Source: Apricaphanius iberus
Taxonomy: Eukaryota; Chordata; Actinopteri; Cyprinodontiformes; Aphaniidae
Length of the DNA: 64,000 nt
Direction: 5' to 3'
NCBI GenBank assembly: GCA_028564705.1
Contig: JAPXFQ010000833.1
Coordinates: forward strand, 248,001-312,000
Every line of letters starts with the position of its first letter. Position 1 is the first letter of the stretch. Below, in pieces: positions 23,006 to 34,849 of the stretch. The notes beneath the pieces are model-generated. The model saw only the letters and a list, made by a program, of their open reading frames with translations, searched no databases and had not been told where the DNA came from. The position numbers were made by a program, and so were the translations under genes.

Positions 23006-24756
23006 CTTTTATTTTTATGTATTTAAAACGAATCCGGGGAAAAGAATTGCAATCAGAAAATGCCAAAGTAGTTAACAGAGTAATCTTGTCTATAAATTAG
23101 CTTCAGTATAATTGCGGCTGTTCTGTAAAGGCCTGTCTTGTGATCTTATCGTGTGGAGTTATTTGCTCCAGTGTTCATTGGATAAACAACTTTTTTATTA
23201 ATTCTGAGAGGCAGAGGAGCATTTCATCAAAAATGTATGATTTGCAATTGTTGCTTCTCTTTGTTTCAGAAGAAAGCCTTCCTGATTTCCATATTTAAAT
23301 CATTTAAGGGGAAAAAATGTAATACAAATATCAAATATACATACCTACATTGCCAACCTTTATATGCAATCTTATATTTTTATTGAACATAGCAAAATTT
23401 AAATTAATAAAAGGCTTTCTACCTCCTTTTAATGGATTAAATGCCTGCTTGCCACACTGCATGCTATTTATATGCAGAATGTCAAGAGATGGCTTTCTAA
23501 GATTGTCCTTTCAAATTTGATGCTTAGATTATTTATTTTTTTGTCTTTATACCTCCTGACTGTTTTTTTCTGTTAGTTAATACAGTATTAAGCACCTTTC
23601 ACCTATAAGAAGATTTCTGTGGGAAGTTGGTTAATAAGGAAAGTGACGACAGTTTGACTCGGTTAGATCTAGAGATCCCCTCTGCAGTGATTTTTTTCAA
23701 CCCCAGGAGTTAAAAATGACTTTCATAAGCTTTGTCCTGTTTCCCAGAATTTTTTTAATTTATTGTTTTTTAACCTTGTGCAATCACCTCTCTTTTCTCA
23801 GGTTTAATGTTGTTCACCAGCTCACAGTCAGACCTTGGGATTATTTAGTTGCATACTTTTAATGACAATTTCCTCAGTTTTACTGGTATGCTAATGTCTC
23901 TAAACTGCGTATTGAAGTTGCAAGACATTCCCTACTGTGCTTTGTAATTACACTCCAGTGACCCATCAGCAGCACTACCTCTGAGCGATTCATTTATACT
24001 CTGACATATAAACAACTATTTCATTGGTATTGCAGAAGAACAAATGAGAACTGGCATCAAGGACGTTGAGAAATTCTGTGCATAAAAGCACCATTGCACA
24101 ATCTATTTAGAAATGATTCAGATACTTTGTGTAGGTTTAGTGATTGAGGGCAGCAAATTGGAGTTAATATGTGCTGTACATCACAGCAGACCCACTAAAA
24201 CTGGATTTGTTGTCCACTAAAGCTGGTTAGAATGAACATTACACCTATTATGGAGAGCTATGGCTATGGGTTCAATGGTGTTGCCAGCCCTTAGACGGAT
24301 GACAAGCTGAGTTGAGTTTCCTAACTAAAAGAAGTCCACGTTAAAATAGAGTGCATCAAGAAATTGGCTGATTGGAATTGGACAATTTTTTAACTTCGGA
24401 AAAGCCTAATCATTGATGGCCTCAAACATAAGGTAATGGGCTCATGCAGTTTCTAGAAAAGAACATTAATTCAGGCTGCTACTTTCAATAAGAAGATGAC
24501 TCTTTAGCAGATGAAAGGAAAATGAACATATTACACCAAAGCTGCACTGTTTTATTGTTTAAAAGAGTTTCAATTCTATCATTCATGGATCAGGCCCATG
24601 AGGCAGATGCTTTCGGAAAAGTTTTAGCTAAGGTAGGGGTTCACTAATAGACGTTTTTAGTAAGTACTGCTAACCTTGTAAATTGTGCTAAACATCGATA
24701 GGAAATTCTATTGAAAACCTCAAATGCCAACCATGTAATAATTTTATAAATTTTAA
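23006..24756. other. unique-looking AT-rich DNA, candidate conserved non-coding block
   Basis: I see no repeat features for 1.7 kb, unusual for this window. Several homeodomain-like TAATTA/ATTAAT and TTTGCAAT words occur (for example near 23190-23280). Conservation cannot be judged from one sequence. Confidence 0.3.
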
Positions 24757-24795
24757 ATAAACTCACTTGTCTCTTTATTGGGCACACCTGATAAA
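24757..24795. mobile_element. single Tc1-like terminal repeat fragment
   Basis: 'actcacttgtctctttatt' followed by 'gggcacacctg' resembles the terminal repeat of the Tc1 family also represented at 985-1285. No partner end is nearby. Confidence 0.4.
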
Positions 24796-27158
24796 TAGTC
24801 TACTTTACTGCTGGCAATTAAGCTGGACAAGTGCTTTAGCAGATGTGGCAAAAAGGAATCTCAGAACTGGCTGGCCAGGTGACAGAACTGAGACGAGGTG
24901 GGTTAAGGCTCCTTAAGTATGGGACAGTGGCCAATGAGAGAGAGTAGCAGAACAGCCAGGTGCAGGTGAATGGCGCTGGTGATTTCCTGATAGGCAAAAC
25001 ACAGAAAAGAAAGGCAGAAATGTGATTGGATGAAATATCAACAAACCACAGCAGCTCCACAGCCAAGATACACATTAGAATAGATTTTTTAAAGTTAATT
25101 AATACAGATTAACTGAACAAATATTATAATTTAGTTTGAAAGTGTAGGTTAGTGTTTCAGATTGTGTTAGGCCAGTAGAGGACTTGCTGGCCCTGACAGC
25201 CCACCACTATTTTAATTAGTGCTTAAGGCATTACCACCCTTTGGACTCTTAGCACTGGTAAAGCAGGATTTGAACCGACCAGCTTGTCATAATATTGTTG
25301 TGAACCATGCACATTCCTTTATGAACTTAGTGTACTTACAGCAAGATCATGCTGGTTATTTGAACATGACAATGCACTTACTATACTCTGCAGGCCTCCT
25401 GACTCAATCCAATTTTAGCAATCAGAGCATTTTTTTAAAGCTGGAAACAGAAAGAGGTCGATTTTTTTGTTGGTCATTTATTGTTACCACTGCGTTAAAG
25501 CTGGAACGATTTGACTGCATTAGTAAATTTTAATGCTGCAGACTCAGACAGTCCTATAACTGGGTAATTTTTTGAGAAAGTTATTTATGTTTTACTCTAA
25601 AACAGTTTAGTCACTTACCTCTTCAGTAAAAGCAAAATGTTAAAAAATATATTTGTTGTTATTTCTAATTGTTAAGAAGCAATCCAAATCTGTTAAATTT
25701 GGGCACCCGCATGTCCGAGTTTTAAAAATATTTTTGATAAATGATGACAATCAGTCACAAAACCTGTGATCGGGGCCTTTCAGAACATAACATTCTTCTG
25801 GTTGTTAACATACGTACATCCCATAAACGAGACCGATGATCACATTAACAAGGCTTCTTCCAGCTTTTTTGTTTATTCACTGCTTCCTTTCTACTGAATC
25901 TCAGTTTTTTGGATGACACACATCACTTATCCTTCAACGAAAGAATAGACTAATGATTTTCAAAGTCTAAATAGAGAAGGAAAATTAGCAGTTAAGCTTT
26001 TCTAAATGTTAAAACTACTTCTACTGTTGTTCTTTTTTCAAGTATTTGCCAAATAAGGATCTGTGGTATTTCAGAAAGAGGTGACTTGATCTGACATTTT
26101 AACTCACACAACGTCTTTTATATGCATGTCTTGTAAACAAGCCTTAACTTCTAAAGTATGATTCTTCCTTTAACAGAGTATCAGTCTTTTAAATGAGTTG
26201 GTAACATTCAAGTGCATGCATGTTAACAAGAAGTTATTTAAATGTATCTGCGTATTGCTTGTGAAAAGTGGAGTAACTAATGCAGACTCTAAAAAGGGTA
26301 GCTGAATAAAAGTGATGAGACCTTTGGTATGAAATCTGCTACCAGAAGTACAACAGAAATGTCGTCTCATTCGGCCCTCACTGCATTTAGATTGCCTAAT
26401 TTACACATGAAATGAAAGACGCATCTTATTCCTGTGTAAGTAATGTGGATGTTGCACTAAAAATGAAATTATATTGCAGTGTGTGGAGCTAGTCGAAGTT
26501 GATTTTTGTATATAGCTTGTAATATAAGTGGTTTAACGCAGACATTTTGCTTAGTTTTGCATTTTGTTTTAATTGTTTACTAATTTGATTCTATAGGTAT
26601 TTGCCAAAAGGCATTTTAGATTTAAAAAATCCCCCTATCTTTATTTCTCTACTATGTACATGTACATAAGACTTTAAACTTTAACTCAACATTTACAGCT
26701 CCAGCCATAAGTCATCATGAGCATTAATGTTAAATTAATTTTCTGTTCATTTTTGATTCTTTATTTGAACCAGTTTCCAGTGTTGCAATCAGCATAGCAA
26801 CTTAAATGTGATATAAAACCAAGAATTGGGGACTTAATAATGTATTGTACAGTTATAGATTTAACAGTCATTTTACACATAAGGACTGAAGTATATTAAT
26901 ACAACATCTCTAACATTTGGTTCATTGTCCTTGGTGCAGTCCGGTCTGCTATTTTCTGGTCCAGCGCATTCAGGAGAGCGTTTCCAATATAATATTCTGT
27001 ATACAGTGAGGTGAGATGAAAGAACAACACTCCGGTGTTTGTGTCTCGTGGCTGTCACAATCAGTAATGTTTTTCATAGCCCCACTCAAGGTTGTGTGAC
27101 GCTTGAAGCTCTGCCCTAAACATACTAGACCATTGTCCTATGGACCTACAACTAAAGT
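24796..27158. other. nothing recognised
   Basis: AT-rich to about 26860, then more GC-rich. No exon, RNA gene or TE end is supported. Confidence 0.45.

Positions 27159-27221
<63 letters not shown>
27159..27221. repeat. (G)63 homopolymer
   Basis: Sixty-three consecutive G on the + strand, preceded by GT and followed by CATTTG. Poly-Gly and poly-Pro frames across it are artefacts. The tract could form G-quadruplexes and is also a likely place for sequencing or assembly error. Confidence 0.97.
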
Positions 27222-27223
<2 letters not shown>

Positions 27224-27224
27224 T

Positions 27225-27345
27225 TTGTGAACCGGTACGGGCCTGATGTATGGGTTGCTTTTACAGTGGAAACAGACAAAAAAACGGACCGGACCGCACC
27301 GAGCCACACCGTTCTGCTCAGTGGAAATGTTTGGCAGTGGAAACA
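27225..27345. mobile_element. probable hAT-type MITE remnant
   Basis: 'gaaccggtacgggcc', 'ggaccggaccgcaccg' and three copies of CAGTGGAAA are characteristic words of a family of fish hAT-type MITEs. The left half seems to have been replaced by, or to lie beyond, the G run. Confidence 0.4.
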
Positions 27346-27414
27346 TTTAACTTGTTGGATATGGTATGGTTGGATATGGAAGTTCCCAGGACAGTGAAAC
27401 AAACCTTCAACATG

Positions 27415-28158
27415 ATAGAATATAAATAATTACACTTTATTGTCATTGCACATTTCAGAAGTACAAAGCAATGAAATGTAATTTGCATCCATCCAGAAGT
27501 GCTATAGCAAGAATATAGATCTATTACAGAATATAGATATGTTACAAATGTACACAGTATGAAAGTACCATAACTGTAAATACATACTGGGTTTAACTGT
27601 AGTGAATGTACAAGCTATGTACAGGGCAGGAACAGTACAAATTTAGTAGGTATTAATTAACACCTGTAGAACTATAATTATTTTATTGTACAGTATGATT
27701 GTCTATACAGTATTTCCAGTGATGCAGTTGAGATTAGTGAGATACATATGGATAAAATATTAAGTAGTGAAACAAAGTGCAGGTGGTTGTAAGTGATGGT
27801 TCATTCCATGTTATTATTGTGTGTATTAGGGTAATGTTGACCGTTTGTTTGCCGTTGGTCTTACTGTGGAGGCTCCTGCAGCCCTCCCAGACGGCAGCAG
27901 GATGAAGAGTCTCTGTGCAGGTTGACTGGAGTCTTTCATGTTTTTCCGGGACTTTTCAGACACTGATTCCTGTAGATATCCTCTATGGCAGGAAGTGGAG
28001 CTCCTGTGAATTACTGTGCAGCTTTCACCACCCTCTGCAACACCTTTTGGTTCGAGGCAGAGAAGCGCCCATACCAGACTGTTAAACAGTTAGTCAGGAT
28101 GTTCGCAAGGTATAGCGGTAGAAGTTCACCAAGTTGTCTGAAGACAGGTGGTTTTCCC
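27415..28158 (-). pseudogene. LINE (Rex1/L2-type): end of reverse-transcriptase ORF and 3' UTR
   Basis: Reading leftward on the minus strand, about 28158-28000 gives FRQLGELLPLYLANILTNCL and then TVWYGRFSASNQKVLQRVVK. This is the conserved segment after the RT domain of fish Rex1/L2-like LINEs. Further on come LPSMEDIYRNQCL and a degenerate LLPSGRR-type block ending near 27850. The rest is 3' UTR with an AATAAAG near the 3' end (about 27440). Frameshifts and stops make it inactive. The 5' continuation lies beyond the Harbinger MITE, at 28736 onward. Confidence 0.8.
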
Positions 28159-28161
28159 TCA

Positions 28162-28732
28162 GGCCACGTCCACACTAAGCCGGCTAATGCCTTAAACGTA
28201 TAATTATTTAGTGTACACCCCCCTATCGTCCACACTAACCCGGCGTCGTTTAAGGTCTGTGGCCGGATAACTATTAGCCAGGTAAGAGAGCCGTGTAAAT
28301 TTTAATTCAACGGCTAAACGAGCTAGTGTGGACAGCTTCCCCGGATAATGAAAGGAAGTTGCGTCAATGAATGCTGCGTCAATAACAACATGACACTACA
28401 GACAAAGACAACAGCGAAGAGTAATAAATCGATCTCGTCGTCTGTCCACACAAAAAACTCTCTCTTCTTCTGAGCAGCTATTGTTCTCTTCGGTTAACGG
28501 GACAAGCAGATATGTACTGTGCTGTAGAGCTTCTTGTATATATTATGTAGGCGCTATTATACGCGTTTTTCGTGCATCTTTTCACGCATGCCCATTATTT
28601 GCACAGGTCGGTATGGGATTGCGCAATCATGGGACCTTAAACGAACCTTAAACGGGGCGTGCTCGTGTTGAGTGGACAACATTAGGCGTCTAACTCCCCG
28701 TATAACTTTATCGGCTTAGTGTGGACGTAGCC
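28162..28732 (-). mobile_element. Harbinger-type MITE, copy 1, with 3-bp target duplication TCA
   Basis: The ends GGCCACGTCCACACTAAGCC and, inverted, GGCTACGTCCACACTAAGCC are flanked by TCA at 28159-28161 and 28733-28735. The 571-bp element interrupts the LINE coding region. The minus strand keeps a reading WTDDEIDLLL (28419-28448), a match to the start of the Myb/SANT-like DNA-binding protein encoded by PIF/Harbinger elements. A 3-bp target duplication also fits that superfamily. A near-identical inverted copy is at 50206-50780. Confidence 0.85.
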
Positions 28733-28735
28733 TCA

Positions 28736-29335
28736 GAGTCCTCAGGAAGGACTGCCTTCATTGAGGTGTTGGCGAGCCTTCTTGACCAGCTTGGAGCAAC
28801 TGGTCGTCCAGGTGAGATCCTTAGAGATGTGGACTCCCAAGAACTTGAAGCTGTTCAAACACTCCACAGCCGTCTCCTTGATGTGAATGGGTAGATGTGG
28901 GTCAGCATTTCTCCCAAAGACCACAATGTGCTCCATGGTCTTCCTGGTGTTGAGCAGCAGGTTGCCGGTGTGGTACCACTCGGCCAGATGATCCATCTTC
29001 TCCCTGTAGGTAGCCTCATAGCAGTTTTTAAAGAGGTCAGTTGTTGTGGGGTCATCTGCAAACTTAATAATGGTGTTTCTTATGGATAGGAGAGTATAGA
29101 CGGAGCCCACAACATTAGAGCCAAGTCCAGTGACAGAGTGCTGAAGTAAGCAGATCTTTCCAGCACTGCCTGTATTTTGAAAACTTCTCCCTTCTGAGAA
29201 TGAGCCTGAGACCTGGGCGGATATTATAAAAGCCATAGGTGTATTTTTCACCCGTTCACTGAATTTATTGAAGTTAACAGTACCACTAGTGGAACAAAAC
29301 AGAGCTGGGGGCGGAGCAAATGAACAGTCCCACAT
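28736..29335 (-). pseudogene. LINE (Rex1/L2-type): reverse-transcriptase catalytic segment
   Basis: The minus-strand open frame contains NTIIKFADD, the F-A-D-D catalytic aspartate box of reverse transcriptase. It is followed by YREKMDHLAEWYHTGNLLLN, TRKTMEHIVVFG, CLNSFKFLGVHI and DLTWTTSCSKLVKKARQ, in the order normal for this LINE group. These residues lie in roughly the second half of the 197-codon frame. The first part (from about 29130 up to 29335) does not match the expected RT sequence and may be unrelated flank read in frame, so the LINE is 5'-truncated near 29130. The element copies itself through RNA using this enzyme; this copy is dead. Confidence 0.85.
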
Positions 29336-29519
29336 GTTAGAATTGAGCTGGGTAAAAGGGCCTTTGTTTATTCAGCACCCTTTACATGGAATTAGCTGCA
29401 GAACGACTTAAAACTTAAGTAATTTGATTCCTTTGAATGTTTTTAAGTAAAAAATGAGATGGTTTGAGTTGGATTCCCGAACATGTGAATGTTTTTAATT
29501 CTGATTTTATTGTAAGTGC

Positions 29520-29712
29520 AAAATTGGCTTTCCATTTATTTATCTATTTTTATTTCCATGTTCTTCTGTGTGTTTCTGTATGTATGTAATGATGTGATGT
29601 AACTCAGCTGCCTATCTTGGCCAGGTCTCCCTTGCAAAAGAGATTTCAATCTCAATGGGCCTCTCCTGGTTAAATAAAGGATATAATAATAATAATAATA
29701 ATATAATAATCA
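29520..29712 (+). mobile_element. LINE 3' tail with (AAT)n
   Basis: 'cttggccaggtctcccttgc', 'aaaagagatttcaatctcaa' and 'ctggttaaataaagg' are the 3' end of a widespread fish LINE family. They are followed by a short AAT microsatellite. Confidence 0.75.
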
Positions 29713-31799
29713 TAACAGGCCCTTTAAGCACAAATAATAAAGCTCATGATTTATTAAATCATTCATTAAATTTTTTTAACAGGAAAATATTAAAACTGTT
29801 GGGGAAATTACCAAGAATGTAGTCATTTGGCCATTAATAGTCAAAGGGACTGCTTATGGCATTCAATAAGATTAATAATTTATGGATAATTATTATTATT
29901 CAGGGCATCACCTTTATCTAGAACTATATTAATAGCCAAATGTCTATATCAGTCTCATAATCTGAAGGAATTAATTCTTTGCCGTCTATTGACCATAAAC
30001 TTTGCAATATGTGTGTATTGAACCAGAAAGACAACAGGTACTTTCCAAAATTAGACAATTTATTTAAAAAAGAGAAATAAGAAAAATATTTTGATCACCA
30101 AGTTAGAAAAAAAGAACACACTACTGATTATAATAACTTAATAGTTAAAACGAAAGAAAACAAAAAGATGAACATGTAATAAGATGAGAAACCATGAATT
30201 CTGGTGTCACAGTTCTAGATGAATTTTGATGTTTTAAGAACCAAAGACTTGATCTGCAGATGCTGGAATGAAACTGAATTAGTTTAACTATTTTTAATTA
30301 GTTTAACTAATTTAGTACCACTTTACCTCAAAACCAATAAGCAATGTAAGAAAACACACAAAAAAATACTTGGAGTAAGAAGTGTTATGTTTAAGAATTA
30401 TCTTGATAAGAGTAATTAACCTTTGGTGGATTACTTAATCATGAATTGATCATGACAGTAAAGCAATCTAATTCCCATATTTTGATAAAATAAGAATAAT
30501 TCAAACATGGCTAATAAGATTAGTTTCTGTTCTTAAACAATCTATTTTTCAACAGAGTTCTTTTGAACTGTTAATAGCAATCATTGTTTGTATGAAAAGC
30601 CGGCCTAAACCAACACCATTTTAGCTTTAGGTGTCTGCGACGCATGTGGGGCGTTTAGAGTGTCTCAAATACACTTATTAAACATTAGACAAAAAAAGGA
30701 AAGACTCCTTTCTAATTGAGTAGCTAAAATTACAGGATTTAAAACTACTCTTTGTCAGGAAAACTCTTAAAAAAAACAGATTAAAACTTCAAGCCGAGTT
30801 AACAATAAAAGAAGGAAACACCTTTAAAATGAGTTATTCTAACTAATATGCCTCTGCTCAAACAGACCCTATGAACGTTTAAAGTCTTCCGAGCTGCTGA
30901 ATGTCAATCAGGAAAGGGGGACCACCAGGGAGTGTTAGCCAGCAGGCTAACAAAGGATCACTAATCTGGCTAGAGTGGTGGGAAGCTCCTGGCTCTGGCT
31001 TCTCCTGGCAGGCTGCATGGCAATCGGCATCCACCTTTTTAACAGTACCTTTTTGGAGCTCTCCAATTCACCTCTTATTGGCTCGGTGGCGGCGACTAAA
31101 TGCAGATTCTGGTTGGGTCAGCTCTCGGCACACGTGGCTCACAGCTCCCGTTTCTCAGCAGTTGGCAGCCTGAAACTCAGAGGGGTTTCGTCGGGCTCTG
31201 GGGATAAACAACATCTTTGTTTATCAGTGTTCAAGATTCCTCTGGAGTGGTCTTTGGCTTCCTTTGGAGCAAGTTTCTGCCAGAAACTTGGGCCTCCCTC
31301 CGCCAGCGAAATACGATGATTGGAGATGATCTTCTATTGCTCCCTGGCGGCAGAACGCAGAAGAACAAGTGGGTTGGGCTGTATTTTTAGATTTCCCCGC
31401 CTCCACTTCGTGTGGGGCTAGAGCAGAGTAGCGCCACCTGATGGCTGTGTGTGACCCAACAAAACAATCTGACCTTGAAACTGTTTTTTAGCAGGTTCCT
31501 GTGCTTCAGAACATATATAAGTAAAAAACAAAAGACAGAACAATCACACAATCACATACAATACAAAGATGATAACATTTTACAACATACGCATGCACAC
31601 AACATCTGGAATAACAAGCTTCGGCTCTACATAGAGCAACTATGTTATTTTAAAGTCCATCAAACGGATATGAGGTACAAAAAACCAAGAGAATAAAACC
31701 AACATTAGGCTACATGGTCACTAATTATAAAATAACACAAATTCAACACAGTTCAGCACCACGGATAGCATTAGCATCATTTTGACACCCACTTTAACT
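29713..31799. other. unresolved, possibly retroelement-derived
   Basis: The first kilobase is strongly AT-rich. From about 30880 to 31450 it becomes GC-richer without stops in one plus-strand frame for about 110 codons (30975-31319), but composition is not protein-like. A solo long terminal repeat is possible: a TGTTGGGG start near 29797 is visible. No primer-binding site or matching second copy is seen. Confidence 0.25.
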
Positions 31800-31899
31800 T
31801 TTTCAACTCAGAGCCTGGATCAGTAAAGTTTAGTAAAACTGGCACAGCAGCCCACATGTTCATAAACACAATTTCAATACCATAGGTCTGCTCACCACT

Positions 31900-32640
31900 A
31901 TCTGAAGGGCATACGACGAGCCTTGCACTCCGCGAACTCGTCCACGATGCTCTGAATGTCCATTTTCTTTGTTTTCTCATTCTCATTTCAACTTGGAGAA
32001 TGAGAGCGCAGAGGTTGCAACGTTGATGGGAAGTGTAAAAAATAAACGGAGGGCAGTGCAAACTTCACTGAATTAAGAAGGTACTGCTGGGTGGTTAACA
32101 AGGAGCATTTTTGCAAGATCTGCAACAGACTTTTGCTTTCTTATCTGTTCCCTGAAAAAATTCTAAAACAGAGCAGCTGGCCAGGGAAGCTGGGGGCGAT
32201 ATCCCGACTGTAGTGCTCACTAAGCCACCGGGCAGCTTGGTGTAACTCCTCATCTCCTGCTTGCAGCAGTGTGTGGGAATGAATTGCCTCTAACCTTTTT
32301 TGAGCTTGTGAATCTTTGGGACAGTTGCTAGATGACAGTATCGAGGCATGCATTGAAAACACTCTTCCGAAAGTTGCTCACTGCGTCAGTGTGTTAATCA
32401 AAGAGACACTTAACTTTTCTGTGCCTGGTTGTTTCAAACAGCATTTGACTTCCCGATTTTGTAGCTAGAGCAAGAGTGGCAGACTTAGCCTCCCTAAACT
32501 CCACCAACACACTGATGGCATTTTGTAGAAGAGTATATACTTTCAGAATATCCATGTCCTTAGCTTTCAGTAACTGTGAGGCAGCGTTTATACACTCAAG
32601 AATCTTTGTTTGCATGTTGGTCAAAAAATATGAAATAAAA
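31900..32640 (-). pseudogene. hAT transposase (ZMYM1-like type), C-terminal part with hATC dimerisation motif
   Basis: Minus-strand pieces in order: MTNMQTKILECINAASQLLK and KDMDILKVYTLLQNAISVLV (32624 down to about 32400); after a frameshift FRKSVFNACLD and AQKRLEAIHSHTLLQAG with LHQAARWLSEHYSRDIAPSF (to about 32141). Near 32010, after another shift, comes TLPINVATSALSFSKLK, the hAT C-terminal dimerisation motif. Last is KMDIQSIVDEFAECKARRM and a stop near 31908, the usual tail of this fish family. The RNase H-like catalytic residues cannot be assigned. At least three frame breaks and an internal deletion show it is inactive. Confidence 0.75.
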
Positions 32641-32789
32641 TTTGCTTATGGGATTCTTGAGCACACTTGTTTCACCATGCATTGTTGTAATACGGGGCAT
32701 CACAACTGGCAAAAAGCCAGCAAAGCTCACATAAACAACAGTCTAATTTGAGGAAATAGCATATCCAGCCACAGGGACATTTCATCCAT

Positions 32790-33145
32790 TCTATATTGCT
32801 TTGTGAGCTTTGGCTCCGTTAACTTTTCAAGCTTTTCCTGCGTTTCAAGCTTCAAAGCTCATAACACTAGCAACGCAGACGTTCAGTAGTTGAACTTTTG
32901 ACGGTCCTAAAGCTGTTGACGCAGCACAGCAACCAATCAGAGCGACTCACTGTAGTGTCGTTACCTGACATCGACGCTGCCTGGCCAACCACGATCTGCT
33001 AGTGTTTAAAACATCCAGTAGAGAAAGACCCGCCTACGAGCTTTGCGAGCTTCAGCTTAAAAATTTATCTTCTGTTTATATGCCTCAAACAAGTTGCTTT
33101 ATGAGCGTTGCCTGACGCTGACAAAGCCTGCGGCCTGAACGCAGC
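32790..33145. other. GC-richer insert or intron inside the hAT region
   Basis: It contains 'caaccaatcagagcg' and repeated 'agcttt'/'aagcttg' words and separates the two hAT coding parts. It could be intron sequence of the element or an inserted MITE; no clear ends are found. Confidence 0.3.
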
Positions 33146-33184
33146 ATAACTCACACATTTTTTAAATAATTATTTTTAAAACTG

Positions 33185-33385
33185 CTAACTGTAATTAACC
33201 TGATTCCCTAGTTGTCCTGGTAGTTTTGGAGGGCCTGAATCGCTGCCAACAAAAAAGTCAGGTTCATCTCCAGCACAATGAACAACATATGTATCCAGTT
33301 TTTGTAACTTGGCTTTTTCTTGCTCTCTTTTTTCCTTTCCTTTTCGGTTTGCCATTCCACTTTTATCCTTATAAATACAACTCAT
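33185..33385 (-). pseudogene. probable first exon of the same hAT transposase
   Basis: The minus strand reads MSCIYKDKSGMANRKGKEKR, then a Lys/Glu/Gln-rich stretch (EQEKAKLQKLDTYV) and a tail SDSGPPKLPGQLG. A basic-acidic, low-complexity start is normal for hAT transposases of the ZMYM1-like type, and position and strand fit the C-terminal part at 31900-32640. There is no direct motif, so this rests mainly on context. Confidence 0.4.
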
Positions 33386-33679
33386 GTTAACTTAGTTGGT
33401 AAAAAAATAATACACCAAGTTTGCTATCTGTTGACAAGTGACAGATGATGACGTTGGTGGAGAGGTGGTGATGAGATTTACCCAAAATGCACTGGGAGAA
33501 GATATCGGCAATTCACTTGTAGATTTGTGTATCATAAAGCTACACATGAGAGTGAAAATAAAGCCAGTAATTCAGCAACCATTTAACCCCTACTTCATCA
33601 CTAAAGTCAGCCGGTATTATAATAATGGTACTGCCTGTCTTCTTTGTGCTGCTAAAATCTATTTCACAGCTATGCCCTC
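33386..33679. other. nothing recognised
   Basis: Flank of the hAT remnant; the outer end of that element is not identified. Confidence 0.4.
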
Positions 33680-34078
33680 CTGACATCTGGTCCAGGGGCG
33701 TGTCGACCTGCACGAGAACGCTGTGCCAAAACACAGCTTTTCATAAACAGCTTCCAGAGTGGAGAATTCTGACAATGCTGGGTGATTCATTGTCATGTAA
33801 ACACAAGGCCAGGGACCTTTGAAAATGATGATGTCACTGCCAGCCTCTCAGGGAATACTGGTCTTGCACACTTCGCCATTCTTCAACTCTTTTTCTGAGT
33901 AAGTAGAGGAAACCAGGAGAAACCATAGGACACTGCATACATGGGGCAAATAGCCATCTAAAGGCTGCATCATTTTCAACAAGATCAGATTGGTCGCTCT
34001 GTCATGTAAACGCAGTGTCGTTTTCACACATGTATTCAAAAATAAAAAAACGCAACATTGTCATTTAAACAGCCCCTC
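33680..34078. repeat. degenerate DNA-transposon-like repeat
   Basis: Three related words, 'cattgtcatgtaaacac', 'tctgtcatgtaaacgcag' and 'cattgtcatttaaacagccc', plus 'gcgtttacatgac' on the opposite strand suggest a MITE of the type that ends GGGGCTGTTTACATGAC. Only the right end (about 34072) is reasonably placed. Confidence 0.4.
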
Positions 34079-34849
34079 AAGGGCATTGTTTGCAAGACTG
34101 AACCTTCATGGTTCCCTGTTGACCCTGAAAATCCAAACCAATTCAGACTGAACAAAATCTTTTGCTACAAATGAAAGCAACCTAATCAGAAACCATTAAT
34201 AACTTCCACTCTCTGTTACTGGCTACAGTTGCCAAGCTTTTTAAGTGCTCCATGCCATCATATCAAGCAGGGATTCCAGCTCCCACACCCCCTTAAAGCT
34301 GGTTTCTCTTCACAGTAATTGGTGGCATGTGTAAGTAAATGTTCCCATTTTACATTAGGACCGAGTTTAATGAGCAAAAGGAAAGAAGAGGAGTTCATTT
34401 TGAAAGGACTGCTGGGTGAAGCGGAGAAGCCAGTAATTGAACCAATGACCTTTTTAAGCATTTACTTCAGGGTCTTGTTCTTCTCAAGCATGGTCACTCA
34501 GTACTGGGTGCAGCCCTCTGAAACAAAATCAATAAGAGGATCATGCAGTGGGTCAGTTAATTTGGGTCGCTTTTAAGTGCATCTTTGGGGTTTTGAAATA
34601 AGTTTTAGGTGGATACAAGATGAAACAGAGTCATGATCATAAGACTTATTAAAAAGGATCTTACGCTTACTCTAATATGGCTGCAGTCAAATCAATCACA
34701 CGAATATTTATTTTACTGGTGCATTGTGTCCAGTTTAGATAGACAGGCACCAGTCCCAAACAAAAAATATACATTTCAAGAATACTAACTATTATCAACT
34801 TTTATGCTAAAAAGAATATGTTAGATAATGAAGATTTTGCACTGTTGAT
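34079..34849. other. nothing recognised
   Basis: Open frames of about 70-85 codons on both strands near 34258-34576 overlap each other and show no family resemblance. Confidence 0.4.

Noticed and set aside
27061..27402. Poly-Pro and poly-Gly proteins over the G run
   Set aside because: Homopolymer artefact with no coding signal on either side.
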